A stretch of DNA of 12,626 bases from Stramenopiles sp. TOSAG23-2 (lineage: Eukaryota; Sar), in assembly GCA_900128395.1 (NCBI GenBank), contig LT649842.1:1-12626 (forward strand), given 5' to 3'. Shown in pieces: positions 1-8,106 of the stretch. The first letter of the stretch is position 1; each line of letters opens with the position of its first letter. Both the position numbers and the translations under genes were made by a program. The notes below the pieces were generated by a model that had not been told where the DNA came from, did not search any database, and saw nothing but the letters and a program-made list of their open reading frames with translations.

Positions 1-21
1 CAACAACAACAACAACAATAA
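1..21. repeat. AAC/CAA microsatellite at window edge
   Basis: A CAA/AAC triplet run opens the window and encodes poly-Asn in the gene 1 frame. It is cut by the window edge, so its true length is unknown. Confidence 0.85.
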
Positions 22-610
22 TCGCCGTAACAATGATGGTAAAGAAGCAAGAAGAGGTAATGATCGACGTAATAATAATAACAATAACAACAACAAAGCA
101 CGTGCACCACCACAAGCACCATCTAAAAATGATAAACGTGGACCAAAACCACCACAATCAAAGCCAAAGCAAACGACGAAAAAACCTGCTGCAAATAATA
201 AAAGCAATAATGGTAATAGTAACAATAAAGAGAAGACGAAAGTTGATACAAAGAAAAAAGATACAAGTAATAAGAAACCGGATAGCAAAAAGAAAAAAAC
301 AACAACTGGCGCTGTTAATAAAGACAAGAAAAAAGTGGATGCGAAGAAGAAAGTTGATACGAAAAAGAAAGATACAAGTAAAAAAACATCGAATGGCAAC
401 AACAACAGCAACAACAAGAAAAAAACTGCTAATAATACTAGCAAAGACAAGAAAAAATCGGATGGTAAGAAGAAAGATACGAGTAGCAAAAAACCAGATA
501 ACAAAAACAAAAAAAGCGACAACAGCAGCAATACGCCAAATAAAAAGAATATTAGCTTAAAGGAATTACGCGAGCAACGTGGAAAGAAAGCTAAAAAAGA
601 TGGAAATTAA
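2..610 (+). CDS. Lys/Asn-rich low-complexity protein, 5' partial
   Basis: The frame starting at base 2 is open from the window edge to the TAA at 608-610, giving 202 residues of a protein whose N-terminus lies outside the window. It begins with a poly-Asn run from an AAC repeat, has a short Arg/Asn and then Pro/Gln/Lys segment, and then a long very basic tract built from variants of KKVDTKKKDTSxKKPD. It closes with a more ordinary, probably helical tail, ISLKELREQRGKKAKKDGN. No catalytic domain, membrane segment or signal is visible. Such a tail suggests nucleic-acid or nucleolar binding, but this is inference from composition only. The first Met in this frame, at 335, is unlikely to be the true start because the same composition continues upstream of it. 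The last 87 coding bases lie inside a 101 bp tandem duplication that repeats the tail and stop codon downstream. The gene is convergent with the next one. Confidence 0.7.
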   Translation, partial: NNNNNNNRRNNDGKEARRGNDRRNNNNNNNNKARAPPQAPSKNDKRGPKPPQSKPKQTTKKPAANNKSNNGNSNNKEKTKVDTKKKDTSNKKPDSKKKKTTTGAVNKDKKKVDAKKKVDTKKKDTSKKTSNGNNNSNNKKKTANNTSKDKKKSDGKKKDTSSKKPDNKNKKSDNSSNTPNKKNISLKELREQRGKKAKKDGN

Positions 611-723
611 AAATAAGTGTGTACAGCAGCAATACGCCAAATAAAAAGAATATTAGCTTAAAGGAATTACGCGAGCAACGTGGAAAGAAAGCTAAAAAAG
701 ATGGAAATTAAAAATAAGTGTGT
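522..723. repeat. Direct tandem duplication, period 101 bp (gene 1 stop)
   Basis: Bases 522-622 are repeated without difference at 623-723. The unit holds the last 29 codons of gene 1, its TAA stop and 12 bases after it. The second copy lies after the stop, so it does not alter the protein; it is a second copy of the 3' end. The base before each copy differs (521 a, 622 t), which fixes the left edge. Confidence 0.97.
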
Positions 724-1154
724 GTGTGTACACACTAAAAAACCCACCACCTCGCGCCTCGCGCGACGCGAAGAAAGAAGTACGTTTCGTACGTAAGAAG
801 AGTCGGGGAGAGGGGAGAGAGTGCTGGTTCATTAAATTAAGTAATATTAATATATACATGTAACTCTGAGATGTACAGCAGTGGAGTGTTGTGTGGTTTT
901 ATATTTTTAATGTGCATCATATCTCTCAGAAGATTCTTTTTTTTTATTTTTATATAAATTTGTCGTTTTAAAAACGCACGTTAAAATCTTAAATCTCTAA
1001 AGATCTCAAAATTCAAAACGCTTTTAACATCTCTGAAGGGACACACACTTTTGTTGTACACTACGAGTTCACGAGTTTGTAGTAAAATAATGCTACCGCA
1101 AAACTCACACATTATATTATAATATCGATTTTAACCATTTCACATTTATATATC
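724..1154. other. Convergent intergenic spacer, genes 1 and 2
   Basis: No gene is seen. The left part has a short CG-rich patch (about 750-772, CTCGCGCCTCGCGCGACGCG) that stands out against the AT-rich flanks, followed by a 5-bp-stem hairpin GTACG-TTT-CGTAC near 780-792 and a purine-rich stretch. The remainder is AT-rich with homopolymer T and A runs, as expected for 3' UTRs and terminators of two convergent genes. No poly(A) signal can be assigned with confidence. Confidence 0.5.
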
Positions 1155-1179
1155 TCACATTGGTGCACCTTCTCCATTT

Positions 1180-1381
1180 CTCAACGCACCAATTGAAGAT
1201 TCTAATGATGAAATCATATCTTTTAAAGCACGTATACGTTGATGTGGATTAGACGATGCCGTCCCCATGTTATTGCCAAACTCAACGCACCAATTGAAGA
1301 TTCTAATGATGAAATCATATCTTTTAAAGCACGTATACGTTGATGTGGATTAGACGATGCCGTCCCCATGTTATTGCCAAA
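1180..1381. repeat. Direct tandem duplication, period 101 bp (gene 2 3' end)
   Basis: Bases 1180-1280 are repeated without difference at 1281-1381. The unit encodes the C-terminal segment NNFGNNMGTASSNPHQRIRA and onward to SSIGAL of gene 2. Because 101 is not a multiple of three, running into the second copy shifts the frame and produces an unrelated tail ending at 1223. Skipping one copy leads instead to RNGEGAPM and a TGA at 1157-1155. Confidence 0.97.
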
Positions 1382-3949
1382 ATTATTTGTATATGTACTT
1401 ATATTATTATTACTTTCTGTAAATAATCGACGTCTAGGACTTCTACTACTAGCTCCACGTCGACTTCTTGGTGGACTTGTTGCAAATGTATTACCCATTG
1501 GATGATTACCACTTTCGGTATTATAATGAAAATATTGATTTCTATTTCGTGGCGAGGTTGTTCTTGCTCTTCTATTACCTCCATTATTATTATTATTATA
1601 GTTACCATTCACATCATCTAAATTCCAAGATCTTGTAATTTTTAACGAAGATCCCCCATTGGTAGAGTGATCCCGCTGCTGCTGTTGTTGATGTTGACTT
1701 TGTTGAAAACGATTGTTTCGATTCATACCATTCCGACCTTGGCTTCTAGATCTTCCTGGATCCGTTGCTGGTGGTTGTGGTACAAATACCCACATACCTT
1801 GATTTGTCGGCATAACTGCAGTAGTTACAGTGCCTGACCATGGTGTGCTTAAATTCGCTAGTTGTGGTGGTGGACTTGATCCTCTATTATTGCTATTGTC
1901 AAAATTATTATTCCTATTGTTGTTGTTGTTGTTATTAAAGTTTCTTGTTAAAGGCATCCTATTGTTATCCCTATGATTATTATTATTATTATTAGCACCA
2001 ACTAATTTATCTCCAAATTCATCACTGATATATATGTCTTCATTACCGGAAAATTTACGATCAATCATTGCATGTACTGGTGATGATGGTGGTACTTGTT
2101 GATAATTATTAATATTTTCTCTTCGTCGATCATGGTGTTCTATTGCATTATTCATATGCTGTGTATCAAAAAGACTATCTACATCGCTGTCATGCTCATG
2201 TAAATATTGACTCATTTCATGGACGTTGTCCACTATTGCATTATTCATATGCTGTGTATCAAAAAGACTATCTACATCGCTGTCATGCTCATGTAAATAT
2301 TGACTCATTTCATGGACGTTGTCCATATCATCCCATGTAATTGGATTTAACAATCCAGGTGGCGAGTCTCTACTGTTACTATCATGTTCTTTTTTTGGTT
2401 CGTCTTGATATTGTTCAGATACTAGTGGCGCAAGGACATCAATACCTTCTAAATCTTCTTCATCGTCTGAACCTTTATCAAACCAATCGTATTCTTCCGT
2501 AGCATCTTCTATTTTTACTTTTGGCATTAAATCATTGATTTTTATACCCTCAGGGAAGTTACGATTTAACATTTCATCAAAACTTAAATCTAATATTTCA
2601 TCAATTGCTTGATCGCCACTTTTACTTTTATCTTCCTTTTCTTGCAAAACTTTACCATGTTTACCAGCGTATGAATATTTTGTAGATGCAAATGTAGGAT
2701 TTGATTCTTCAACCGGTTGTGACAATTGCGTATGAATAGTCGCAATGGATTTTGGTATATATGTTGTCATTGAAAAAGGTGGATCCCATAATTTTGTTTT
2801 AAACTCCATGGAAGAAGCTTCGGATGAGGATGATGATTGTAATGAGAATGGAGAGGTAATACCATGTTCACCAAGTAAATTTCGTTGCGATTTTTTCCGT
2901 GGTAAAAATCTTGCATATAAAATTTCTAAATCAACACGTCGTTTTAATTTTTTACGTTTATGTGGGCGCGAATGAATTGGTAAAAGCTTGTCTTTTATAC
3001 GTTGTATATGTTCACTTCGTTGAAACGCACCATGTGGTACATGATGTTCTTTGGTATGTATACCATGTGAAAAAATGGGATGGAGTTGTGTACATGGTAA
3101 TAATAATTGTTTTTTCACATTTAAAAATGCTGTACGTTTTGGCATACGAACATAATTCATATAATCTTCATCTTCTATTTCTTCTTCTTCTATTATTATT
3201 TCTTCTTTTTGTATCTCCATATCGATATTACTACTATTATTATCATTAATGTTATTATTTGTTTTTTTTTCAATATCTAATACATTATTATTTGTTTGTA
3301 TTTTTTCTTGTTGTTCTTTGTTTTCATTTTCTATTGATATTCCATGGAAAGGTTTTTTTACATTTTTTGGCTTCGAATCTTTTTTAATTTTTATCTTTAT
3401 CTTTTTTCGTTTCGGAGGAGGAGGAGGTGCAATTGATATTGTTTTTTCCTTTGAAACATCATCTTCTGTTGTTGATTCTTCCTTTTCTGCTGTTGTTTTA
3501 TCGTTTTTTGAAGCCTCATTTCCATCTTCTTCTGTTTCTGTAGTAGTTACATTGACGTTTTGAGATTCATCTACTTTGTCGTTTTGAGATTCATCTACTT
3601 TGTCGTTTTGAGATTCATCAACTTTGTCTTGTTCCGATTCATCTACTTTGTCTTTTTCCGATTCTTCTTGTTCAATTTTGTTATTATCATTATTTTCTCC
3701 TGTTACTACTACTTCTTCATCTTCTCCTTTTGGTGGCAATGTTGTTGTTTCGTCTCCTTCCGACTTTTTTACTACGTTTGATCCTTCTGTTGCTAAAGTT
3801 GGTGCTGTAATACTATCTTCAAGATCAGTGGCTGCTAATGCATTGTCCGTTTTACTATTATCGGTTTTATTAGTTGTTTCAATAATTGATGGCGTCTCAC
3901 CATTTTCATTGATAACAGACTTATCTTCTTCTTCTTCAGTACTACTCAT
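1223..3949 (-). CDS. Large disordered acidic/poly-Asn protein, probably nuclear
   Basis: As assembled this is 908 residues, starting at the first Met after an in-frame TAG at 3973-3971. Residues 1-170 are acidic and Thr/Glu-rich with four copies of an 8-residue DKVDESQN-type repeat (about 100-131). A proline run followed by a Lys-rich cluster (PPPPPKRKKIKIKIKK, about 175-190) and HKRKKLKRR (about 331-339) look like nuclear localisation signals. Residues 263-361 are the only fairly complex block, rich in His, Arg and Leu. After residue 650 come poly-Asn runs, a poly-Gln tract and Arg/Ser-Pro motifs such as GRSRSQGRNG and SPPRSRRG. I recognise no family; a nuclear scaffold or RNA-associated role is inferred from composition. 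A 31-residue in-frame duplication sits at about 543-603. The last 19 or so residues are probably false: a 101 bp duplication shifts the frame, and without it the protein ends GALRNGEGAPM at 1155 (897 residues). Confidence 0.8.
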   Translation of the reverse strand: MSSTEEEEDKSVINENGETPSIIETTNKTDNSKTDNALAATDLEDSITAPTLATEGSNVVKKSEGDETTTLPPKGEDEEVVVTGENNDNNKIEQEESEKDKVDESEQDKVDESQNDKVDESQNDKVDESQNVNVTTTETEEDGNEASKNDKTTAEKEESTTEDDVSKEKTISIAPPPPPKRKKIKIKIKKDSKPKNVKKPFHGISIENENKEQQEKIQTNNNVLDIEKKTNNNINDNNSSNIDMEIQKEEIIIEEEEIEDEDYMNYVRMPKRTAFLNVKKQLLLPCTQLHPIFSHGIHTKEHHVPHGAFQRSEHIQRIKDKLLPIHSRPHKRKKLKRRVDLEILYARFLPRKKSQRNLLGEHGITSPFSLQSSSSSEASSMEFKTKLWDPPFSMTTYIPKSIATIHTQLSQPVEESNPTFASTKYSYAGKHGKVLQEKEDKSKSGDQAIDEILDLSFDEMLNRNFPEGIKINDLMPKVKIEDATEEYDWFDKGSDDEEDLEGIDVLAPLVSEQYQDEPKKEHDSNSRDSPPGLLNPITWDDMDNVHEMSQYLHEHDSDVDSLFDTQHMNNAIVDNVHEMSQYLHEHDSDVDSLFDTQHMNNAIEHHDRRRENINNYQQVPPSSPVHAMIDRKFSGNEDIYISDEFGDKLVGANNNNNNHRDNNRMPLTRNFNNNNNNNRNNNFDNSNNRGSSPPPQLANLSTPWSGTVTTAVMPTNQGMWVFVPQPPATDPGRSRSQGRNGMNRNNRFQQSQHQQQQQRDHSTNGGSSLKITRSWNLDDVNGNYNNNNNGGNRRARTTSPRNRNQYFHYNTESGNHPMGNTFATSPPRSRRGASSRSPRRRLFTESNNNISTYTNNFGNNMGTASSNPHQRIRALKDMISSLESSIGALSLAITWGRHRLIHINVYVL
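2140..2325. repeat. Direct tandem duplication, period 93 bp (inside gene 2)
   Basis: Bases 2140-2232 are repeated without difference at 2233-2325. The period is 31 codons, so the gene 2 frame is kept and the protein carries two copies of a 31-residue acidic/His segment that begins DNVHEMSQYLHEHDSDVD. This is the only one of the ten duplications lying well inside gene 2. Confidence 0.97.
3557..3652. repeat. 24 bp coding minisatellite, four units
   Basis: Four imperfect 24 bp units (3557-3580, 3581-3604, 3605-3628, 3629-3652) encode, on the minus strand, the octapeptide repeat DKVDESQN/DKVDESEQ of gene 2. Unlike the ~100 bp duplications, these units differ from each other by substitutions, so they are an older, natural coding repeat. 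Confidence 0.9.
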
Positions 3950-4469
3950 TGTTGTTTGAAGGTGAATGTACTATATTATTATTTCAATCTATTCAAAAAA
4001 AAACGTATTACTTTTATGCAATATACATTGTTAATGAATAAATAATAAATTTATCTACGTAATAAGTATATGGCTATATGTGTCTGTATCTATATGCCTA
4101 TTTTGTTAATTAGGACATTTGTTACGTTTTAATCTATGAATATTACTATGTATGATGTATACTATAGTACATTTATTAAGCCTATGCGCGCGAGAAGACG
4201 TCATCAGATATATGTGTTGGAGTTGTCGAAAACCCATACAGGTTATAATAGAAATATTGTTTGTTTTATTTTTTAATGTATTTCATTATATATTTACTAT
4301 TTTCTGTCTACACAATAGGTAGCAAATAATAATACAATTTATGTATGGTATTGGTATTTGTGTATATACTATAATACCATTGTTGTAAGTTATAACTGAT
4401 CAATTCATACAACATACAACTTACATTAGGCTGGCAGCTAGCCCGCTGGCATAAATTCGTAGACTAGTT

Positions 4470-4488
4470 ATTGGTTATTGGTTATTGG
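4470..4488 (-). promoter_or_regulatory. Three CCAAT boxes at 7 bp spacing
   Basis: ATTGG occurs at 4470-4474, 4477-4481 and 4484-4488, which is CCAAT three times on the minus strand. CCAAT is the classic binding sequence of the eukaryotic NF-Y/HAP complex. The array is about 520 bp upstream of the gene 2 start and faces that gene, though NF-Y sites work in both orientations. The spacing of 7 bp is too tight for three simultaneous complexes, so a simple repeat expansion is also possible. Confidence 0.4.
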
Positions 4489-4514
4489 ACGACTACTATT
4501 AGCATGTGTGAGGT

Positions 4515-4540
4515 GTGAGCTGTGAGCCTCACGAGCTCAC
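4515..4540. repeat. Near-perfect palindrome (hairpin)
   Basis: GTGAGCTGTGAG (4515-4526) pairs with CTCACGAGCTCAC (4528-4540) through one bulged base, leaving almost no loop. It is GC-richer than its surroundings and sits 27 bp downstream of the CCAAT array. It could be a dimeric factor site or a cruciform; function unknown. Confidence 0.6.
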
Positions 4541-5084
4541 GAGCTGACCAACAAAACCTCTGATTTCTGATGATGTTCTGATGATGTTCTGATGCTCTGA
4601 GTTCTGTGATGTTATTTAAAATTTAAAGTATATAAAGTTTTATAGTAAAATTGCCACCAGGCAAAATCAAAAAGTCTGGAAAAAGTCTAAAATTGTATTT
4701 CTAGTCTAAACAATATTTTTGCTACAGTATAAGTATGGGATTATATATATTGGCAAAATGATTCATAGTATTTAACTTTGTCATTGTATAAATTAATGTA
4801 TTAAAAGTGTATTATAAATTAACGGAGGTATAAGATAGGGTACTCAAAATATCGAACTCAGGGTGTGTCATTTTGTGCCAAAACGAGGAAGTTTTTTAAT
4901 TTGTTGTGTTCAAGAACTCAAAAAAAAGAAGGGCGAAAAAGAAAGCAAAACGAGGAGTTTTTTTGTTGTTAAAAAAAAGAGGGGCAACACATCGACCATA
5001 CAACTGCAATAGCATTAAAAAAAAAGAATACAGTCATTTGCTGCCACGTCGCCTAAAATTACTACTACAATACCATATCTTTAC

Positions 5085-5155
5085 ATCTTTACAAATATAC
5101 AGATAAACAAACATATATACACAAACATACATACACACAGACACACATACATACA

Positions 5156-5187
<32 letters not shown>

Positions 5188-5318
5188 AATAAATATTCAT
5201 ATAGAAAAAATCTTACAGAAAACAATTTAAAACCATGAAAGTAGCACTATTCGTATTAATCTTTACAAATATACAGATAAACAAACATATATACACAAAC
5301 ATACATACACACATACAC

Positions 5319-5349
<31 letters not shown>

Positions 5350-5420
5350 AATAAATATTCATATAGAAAAAATCTTACAGAAAACAATTTAAAACCATGA
5401 AAGTAGCACTATTCGTATTA
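5085..5420. repeat. Direct tandem duplication, 174 and 162 bp copies (gene 3 5' end)
   Basis: Bases 5085-5258 (174 bp) are repeated at 5259-5420 (162 bp). The unit covers the 5' leader of gene 3, a CATA microsatellite, the ATG and the first eight codons. The copies differ by three CATA units (12 bp) and by one substitution next to the microsatellite (CACAGACAC versus CACATACAC). The first copy therefore carries a decoy ATG at 5235 that reads the first eight signal-peptide codons and then leader sequence until a stop before 5397. Confidence 0.95.
5146..5185. repeat. CATA tetranucleotide microsatellite
   Basis: About ten CATA units lie here in the first leader copy; about seven lie at 5320-5348 in the second copy. 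They sit in the 5' leader of gene 3. The difference in unit number is what separates the two copies of the surrounding duplication. Confidence 0.9.
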
Positions 5421-7596
5421 TTGGCAATTGCCGTAACTGCAAACGCAAATATGTTGCGTACTCCACTTTTGGCTGTATGCCGTGGGGATGCTCCAGCAGC
5501 AAAATGCTGCGAGTACAAACAAGGTGAAGACCACGATTTATACTTGAAACCAAAAGGTCAAAGCAGCTGCTGTAACAAGCAAACGCAAATATGTTGCGTA
5601 CTCCACTTTTGGCTGTATGCCGTGGGGATGCTCCAGCAGCAAAATGCTGCGAGTACAAACAAGGTGAAGACCACGATTTATACTTGAAACCAAAAGGTCA
5701 AAGCAGCTGCTGTAACAAGAATATTGGTATGTGGGTACCATCAGTTGATAAAGCATTGGACAACCAATACTGCAATGGTCAAGACAATACTGATTACAAT
5801 TTCTTAAAACGCAACTTAAAAGAAATGGCATCAACAGCTATTCAATTTAAACGTACACTTGAGGGCTTGAAAGCTGAGAAAAAAAACTACGAAGCAGAAT
5901 TCAGATCAAACTACGTTAAACACGAGAAACACGAGAATAAAAACCAAAAAAAGCTTGACGACAAAATTAAAATGATGCACGACAAAGAAAATGAAGCAGC
6001 TGATACTAAAAAATCATACAAACAAACTGTTACACTCTTGGACAGCACGTTGAAATACATTGAAAAAAGCAAAGCTTCCTTCATCACAGAATGGAACAAA
6101 ATTGTTGTCGAATCTAAACAATCCAGAAAGAAACTTGTGGAAGCACTTGATGACGTCAACAAAATGGAAGCAAAGTTAATCAAAGAAACAGATGCCTTTG
6201 CCGCATGAAACAATCCAGAAAGAAACTTGTGGAAGCACTTGATGACGTCAACAAAATGGAAGCAAAGTTAATCAAAGAAACAGATGCCTTTGCCGCATGT
6301 AAAATCGAAGACAAGAAGAAAAAAATGGAAGTTGATGAATTACAAAAAGTAATCAAGGAAGAGATGGATGCTGTTAAATCGACCTCAGGTAAAGTTTCTG
6401 AAGCAGAAATCAATTTGGAAAAAACGAAATTGGAAACCGAAGAACAAGCAAAGGCAATGAACGATAAAATCCAAACCGCAACCGATGGCTTAAAAGGCAT
6501 GAAAGCAGACGAAGAGAAATTGGCAAAAGATTTAGACGGTCTTGCTGGACTTTTGGCAAAAGCAGAAGAGAAATTAAAGGCTTCAGCAGAAAATCTTGAA
6601 GAATCTGAAAAAAAATTAGCTGCGGAATCTCTTCTTGAAGTTCAAGGACCAAAAGGCTTGAAAGGTTTTGCTGGAAAAGTGAAAGCTGGTATTGGTGGCG
6701 CATTAAAAGCATTCTCCAACTGGTGGAACAGAGACTGTAATGAAGATTGCAAAGCATTGAAAGCATACAGTGCAAAGAATTACATTAAAAACAGACAAGA
6801 CGATGCTGCTGTTAGAGGACAACCAGTAACCTTGACTAAAATTTTCACTGATAACTTGGCATCAATGGCTAAACGTTTGAGTCACATGGAAGATGTAGCA
6901 AAACGTTACGAAGACCTTCATGCACATGATGTTAATTTACACCAAGAAATCATGGCACAAATTGACGCACAATTCAAAGATGTTAAAGACAAAATGAAGG
7001 TAATTGAAGCTCAAATTGCTGCATTTGAAACAAAACGAGCAACGAACCAAGTATTAATTGAAAAATTAAATAAAGAATTACAAAGTATGATGCAAGCACA
7101 AAACGAGAAAATCTCAAGTGAGAAAAGAATGATTGAAAAGAATAACAAAGATACCAAGAATTTGATCAGTAGAATGGAATTATTAGCAGTACGTGTTGGT
7201 GTTGTTGCAAAACAAAACGCAGCATGCAAAGCAGGCGTTGAAATGTTAAAGAAAGACGTAGCAAGTAAAAAGAAAGAGCAAGAACTTATTGAAAAGAAAC
7301 AAAAAGAATTGGAAGGAAAATTGGCTGCAGTAGAGAAAGAAACCCAACGTGTTAAAGACAAATCAAGTGAACACCAAGCAAAATTAGAAAGTGAATTACA
7401 ACAAGTTGAAGATGAAAGAAAAGAAACCGATGAAAATATCCAACGATTCACAGAAGACTTAAGTGATGGTAAAGCAAAAGGAAAAGCAATGATGGCTAAA
7501 ACAAAAGAAAACGGCAATCAACAAGAAGCAAATGAAAAGGCATTGAAAAAGAAGAAAGATGCAAAGAATGATGCTTTAGATGCTGCATTTGATTAA
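5397..7596 (+). CDS. Secreted coiled-coil protein, frame broken by two tandem duplications
   Basis: The start at 5397 gives a clear signal peptide, MKVALFVLLAIAVTANA. The frame runs to 5578, is lost in a 140 bp duplication, returns at 5719-6207, hits TGA in a 92 bp duplication, and returns at 6300-7596. Leaving out one copy of each gives exactly 656 codons (655 residues plus stop). The mature head (about 18-80) has six Cys (28, 37, 38, 58, 59, 79) and an RGD at 29-31. Residues ~90-338 and ~400-650 are Lys/Glu/Gln/Ala-rich long helices with coiled-coil character. Between them is a Gly/Lys amphipathic segment (340-362) followed by NWWNR and a CNEDC pair (370, 374); one more Cys is at 533. No membrane anchor is seen. 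I do not recognise the family. The design (signal, Cys head, two coiled-coil arms, Gly hinge) resembles structural proteins of extruded organelles or extracellular matrix; that is inference. The coding region is visibly less AT-rich than its flanks and uses GCA heavily for Ala, in keeping with a well-expressed gene. Confidence 0.8.
5439..5718. repeat. Direct tandem duplication, period 140 bp (gene 3 N-terminus)
   Basis: Bases 5439-5578 are repeated without difference at 5579-5718. The unit encodes residues 15-61, from the signal-peptide end through the CCNK motif. Since 140 is not a multiple of three, the second copy is out of frame and leads to a stop at 5687. The unit contains AAG-GTGAAG and AAAG-GTCAAAG, so a GT-AG splice from one copy to the same point in the other (for example 5524-5663) would remove exactly 140 bases. 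Confidence 0.97.
6116..6299. repeat. Direct tandem duplication, period 92 bp (inside gene 3)
   Basis: Bases 6116-6207 are repeated without difference at 6208-6299. The unit encodes about residues 194-224 of the coiled-coil protein. The junction creates GCA-TGA, ending the upstream frame, and 92 bp shifts the phase. The unit has no AGGT, so splicing between equivalent points cannot remove it in the usual GT-AG way. Confidence 0.97.
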
Positions 7597-8106
7597 ATTA
7601 AAAAGACTATTTACGTAGACGACGACTATGTTTCTACAAAAACAATTCATATTATCTATATTTTTTGAAACCTGGATTGCAGCGATTATCAAAATTGAAC
7701 GAATTTTTTATTTTTGCCAGAGGAGTAGATTTTGCTTTTGGTTATGATGCAATTCATGTATAAAAAAAATATTTTTAAAATACAATATATCACATTCACA
7801 TTTTTAATAAAAAACACTTCCCGTGCTAAGTAATATGCTCAATACTCAATCGCAAGAATAATACTCTATCCTGACTTTAGTAAAAGCTCTAATGCACCTC
7901 TGCAAACTAATACTCTACAAAGCATGAGTAGGTTTCTATCCTTCTAAAAACTATATATATATATATATAAAGAGTATTATGGTACATACACGTGCGTACA
8001 TATTTTGTAATGTGTGCGTGAATTTTTTTTTTATACGAAGTACGCGGTACGAACTTCGTAAAACCACAAAAAACGTAAACATATGATACAACACCCACAC
8101 CCTGTT
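7597..8106. other. Convergent intergenic spacer, genes 3 and 4
   Basis: About 500 bp without a gene separates the 3' ends of the coiled-coil and esterase genes. It is AT-rich and holds an AATAAA-like motif near 7806, an AT dinucleotide run at about 7952-7969, and an inverted repeat at 8034-8060. It presumably carries both 3' UTRs. Confidence 0.5.
8034..8060. repeat. Inverted repeat, 8 bp arms, between convergent genes
   Basis: TACGAAGT (8034-8041) and ACTTCGTA (8053-8060) are perfect reverse complements around an 11-base loop, preceded by a T run. The location between two 3' ends fits a transcript-end hairpin, but eukaryotic termination does not normally need one, so the role is open. Confidence 0.55.

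Larger units (their letters stand above)
3950..5084. promoter_or_regulatory. Divergent intergenic region, genes 2 and 3
   Basis: About 1.1 kb lies between two genes transcribed away from each other, so it should hold both promoters. It is AT-rich and has no credible gene. Notable parts are a CG-rich patch followed by an ACGTCA half-site (about 4185-4203), the CCAAT array at 4470-4488, the hairpin at 4515-4540, a short TGATGATGTTC repeat (about 4568-4600), and two copies of CAAAACGAGGA(A)G followed by a T run (4879-4897 and 4946-4964). No transcription start can be pinpointed from sequence alone. Confidence 0.55.

Noticed and set aside
33-560. Long Met-initiated frame overlapping gene 1
   Set aside because: It reads the same AAC/AAG-rich DNA one phase off, giving Ile/Arg-rich low complexity. 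The frame starting at base 2 keeps a consistent Lys/Asn/Asp pattern and ends in an ordinary helical tail, so it is preferred.
2745-3959. Several plus-strand frames opposite gene 2, some Phe/Tyr/Val-rich and membrane-like
   Set aside because: They are the complement of acidic and poly-Asn codons of gene 2; hydrophobic runs come from GAA/GAT/AAT read backwards.
4906-5106. 66-codon Lys/Arg-rich plus-strand frame
   Set aside because: Composed of A-homopolymer codons in spacer DNA and runs into the duplicated leader of gene 3.
5146-5348. CRISPR-like regular repeats
   Set aside because: The regularity is a CATA microsatellite duplicated with its flanks; there are no spacers.
5911-7517. Minus-strand frames opposite the coiled-coil gene
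   Set aside because: Ser/Phe/Leu-rich shadows of Lys/Glu codons; no independent start context or motif.
8031-8060. Resemblance to loxP arms (TATACGAAGT and ACTTCGTA)
   Set aside because: The arms are in the opposite order to loxP, only 8-10 bases match, and no recombinase or phage context exists; coincidence.
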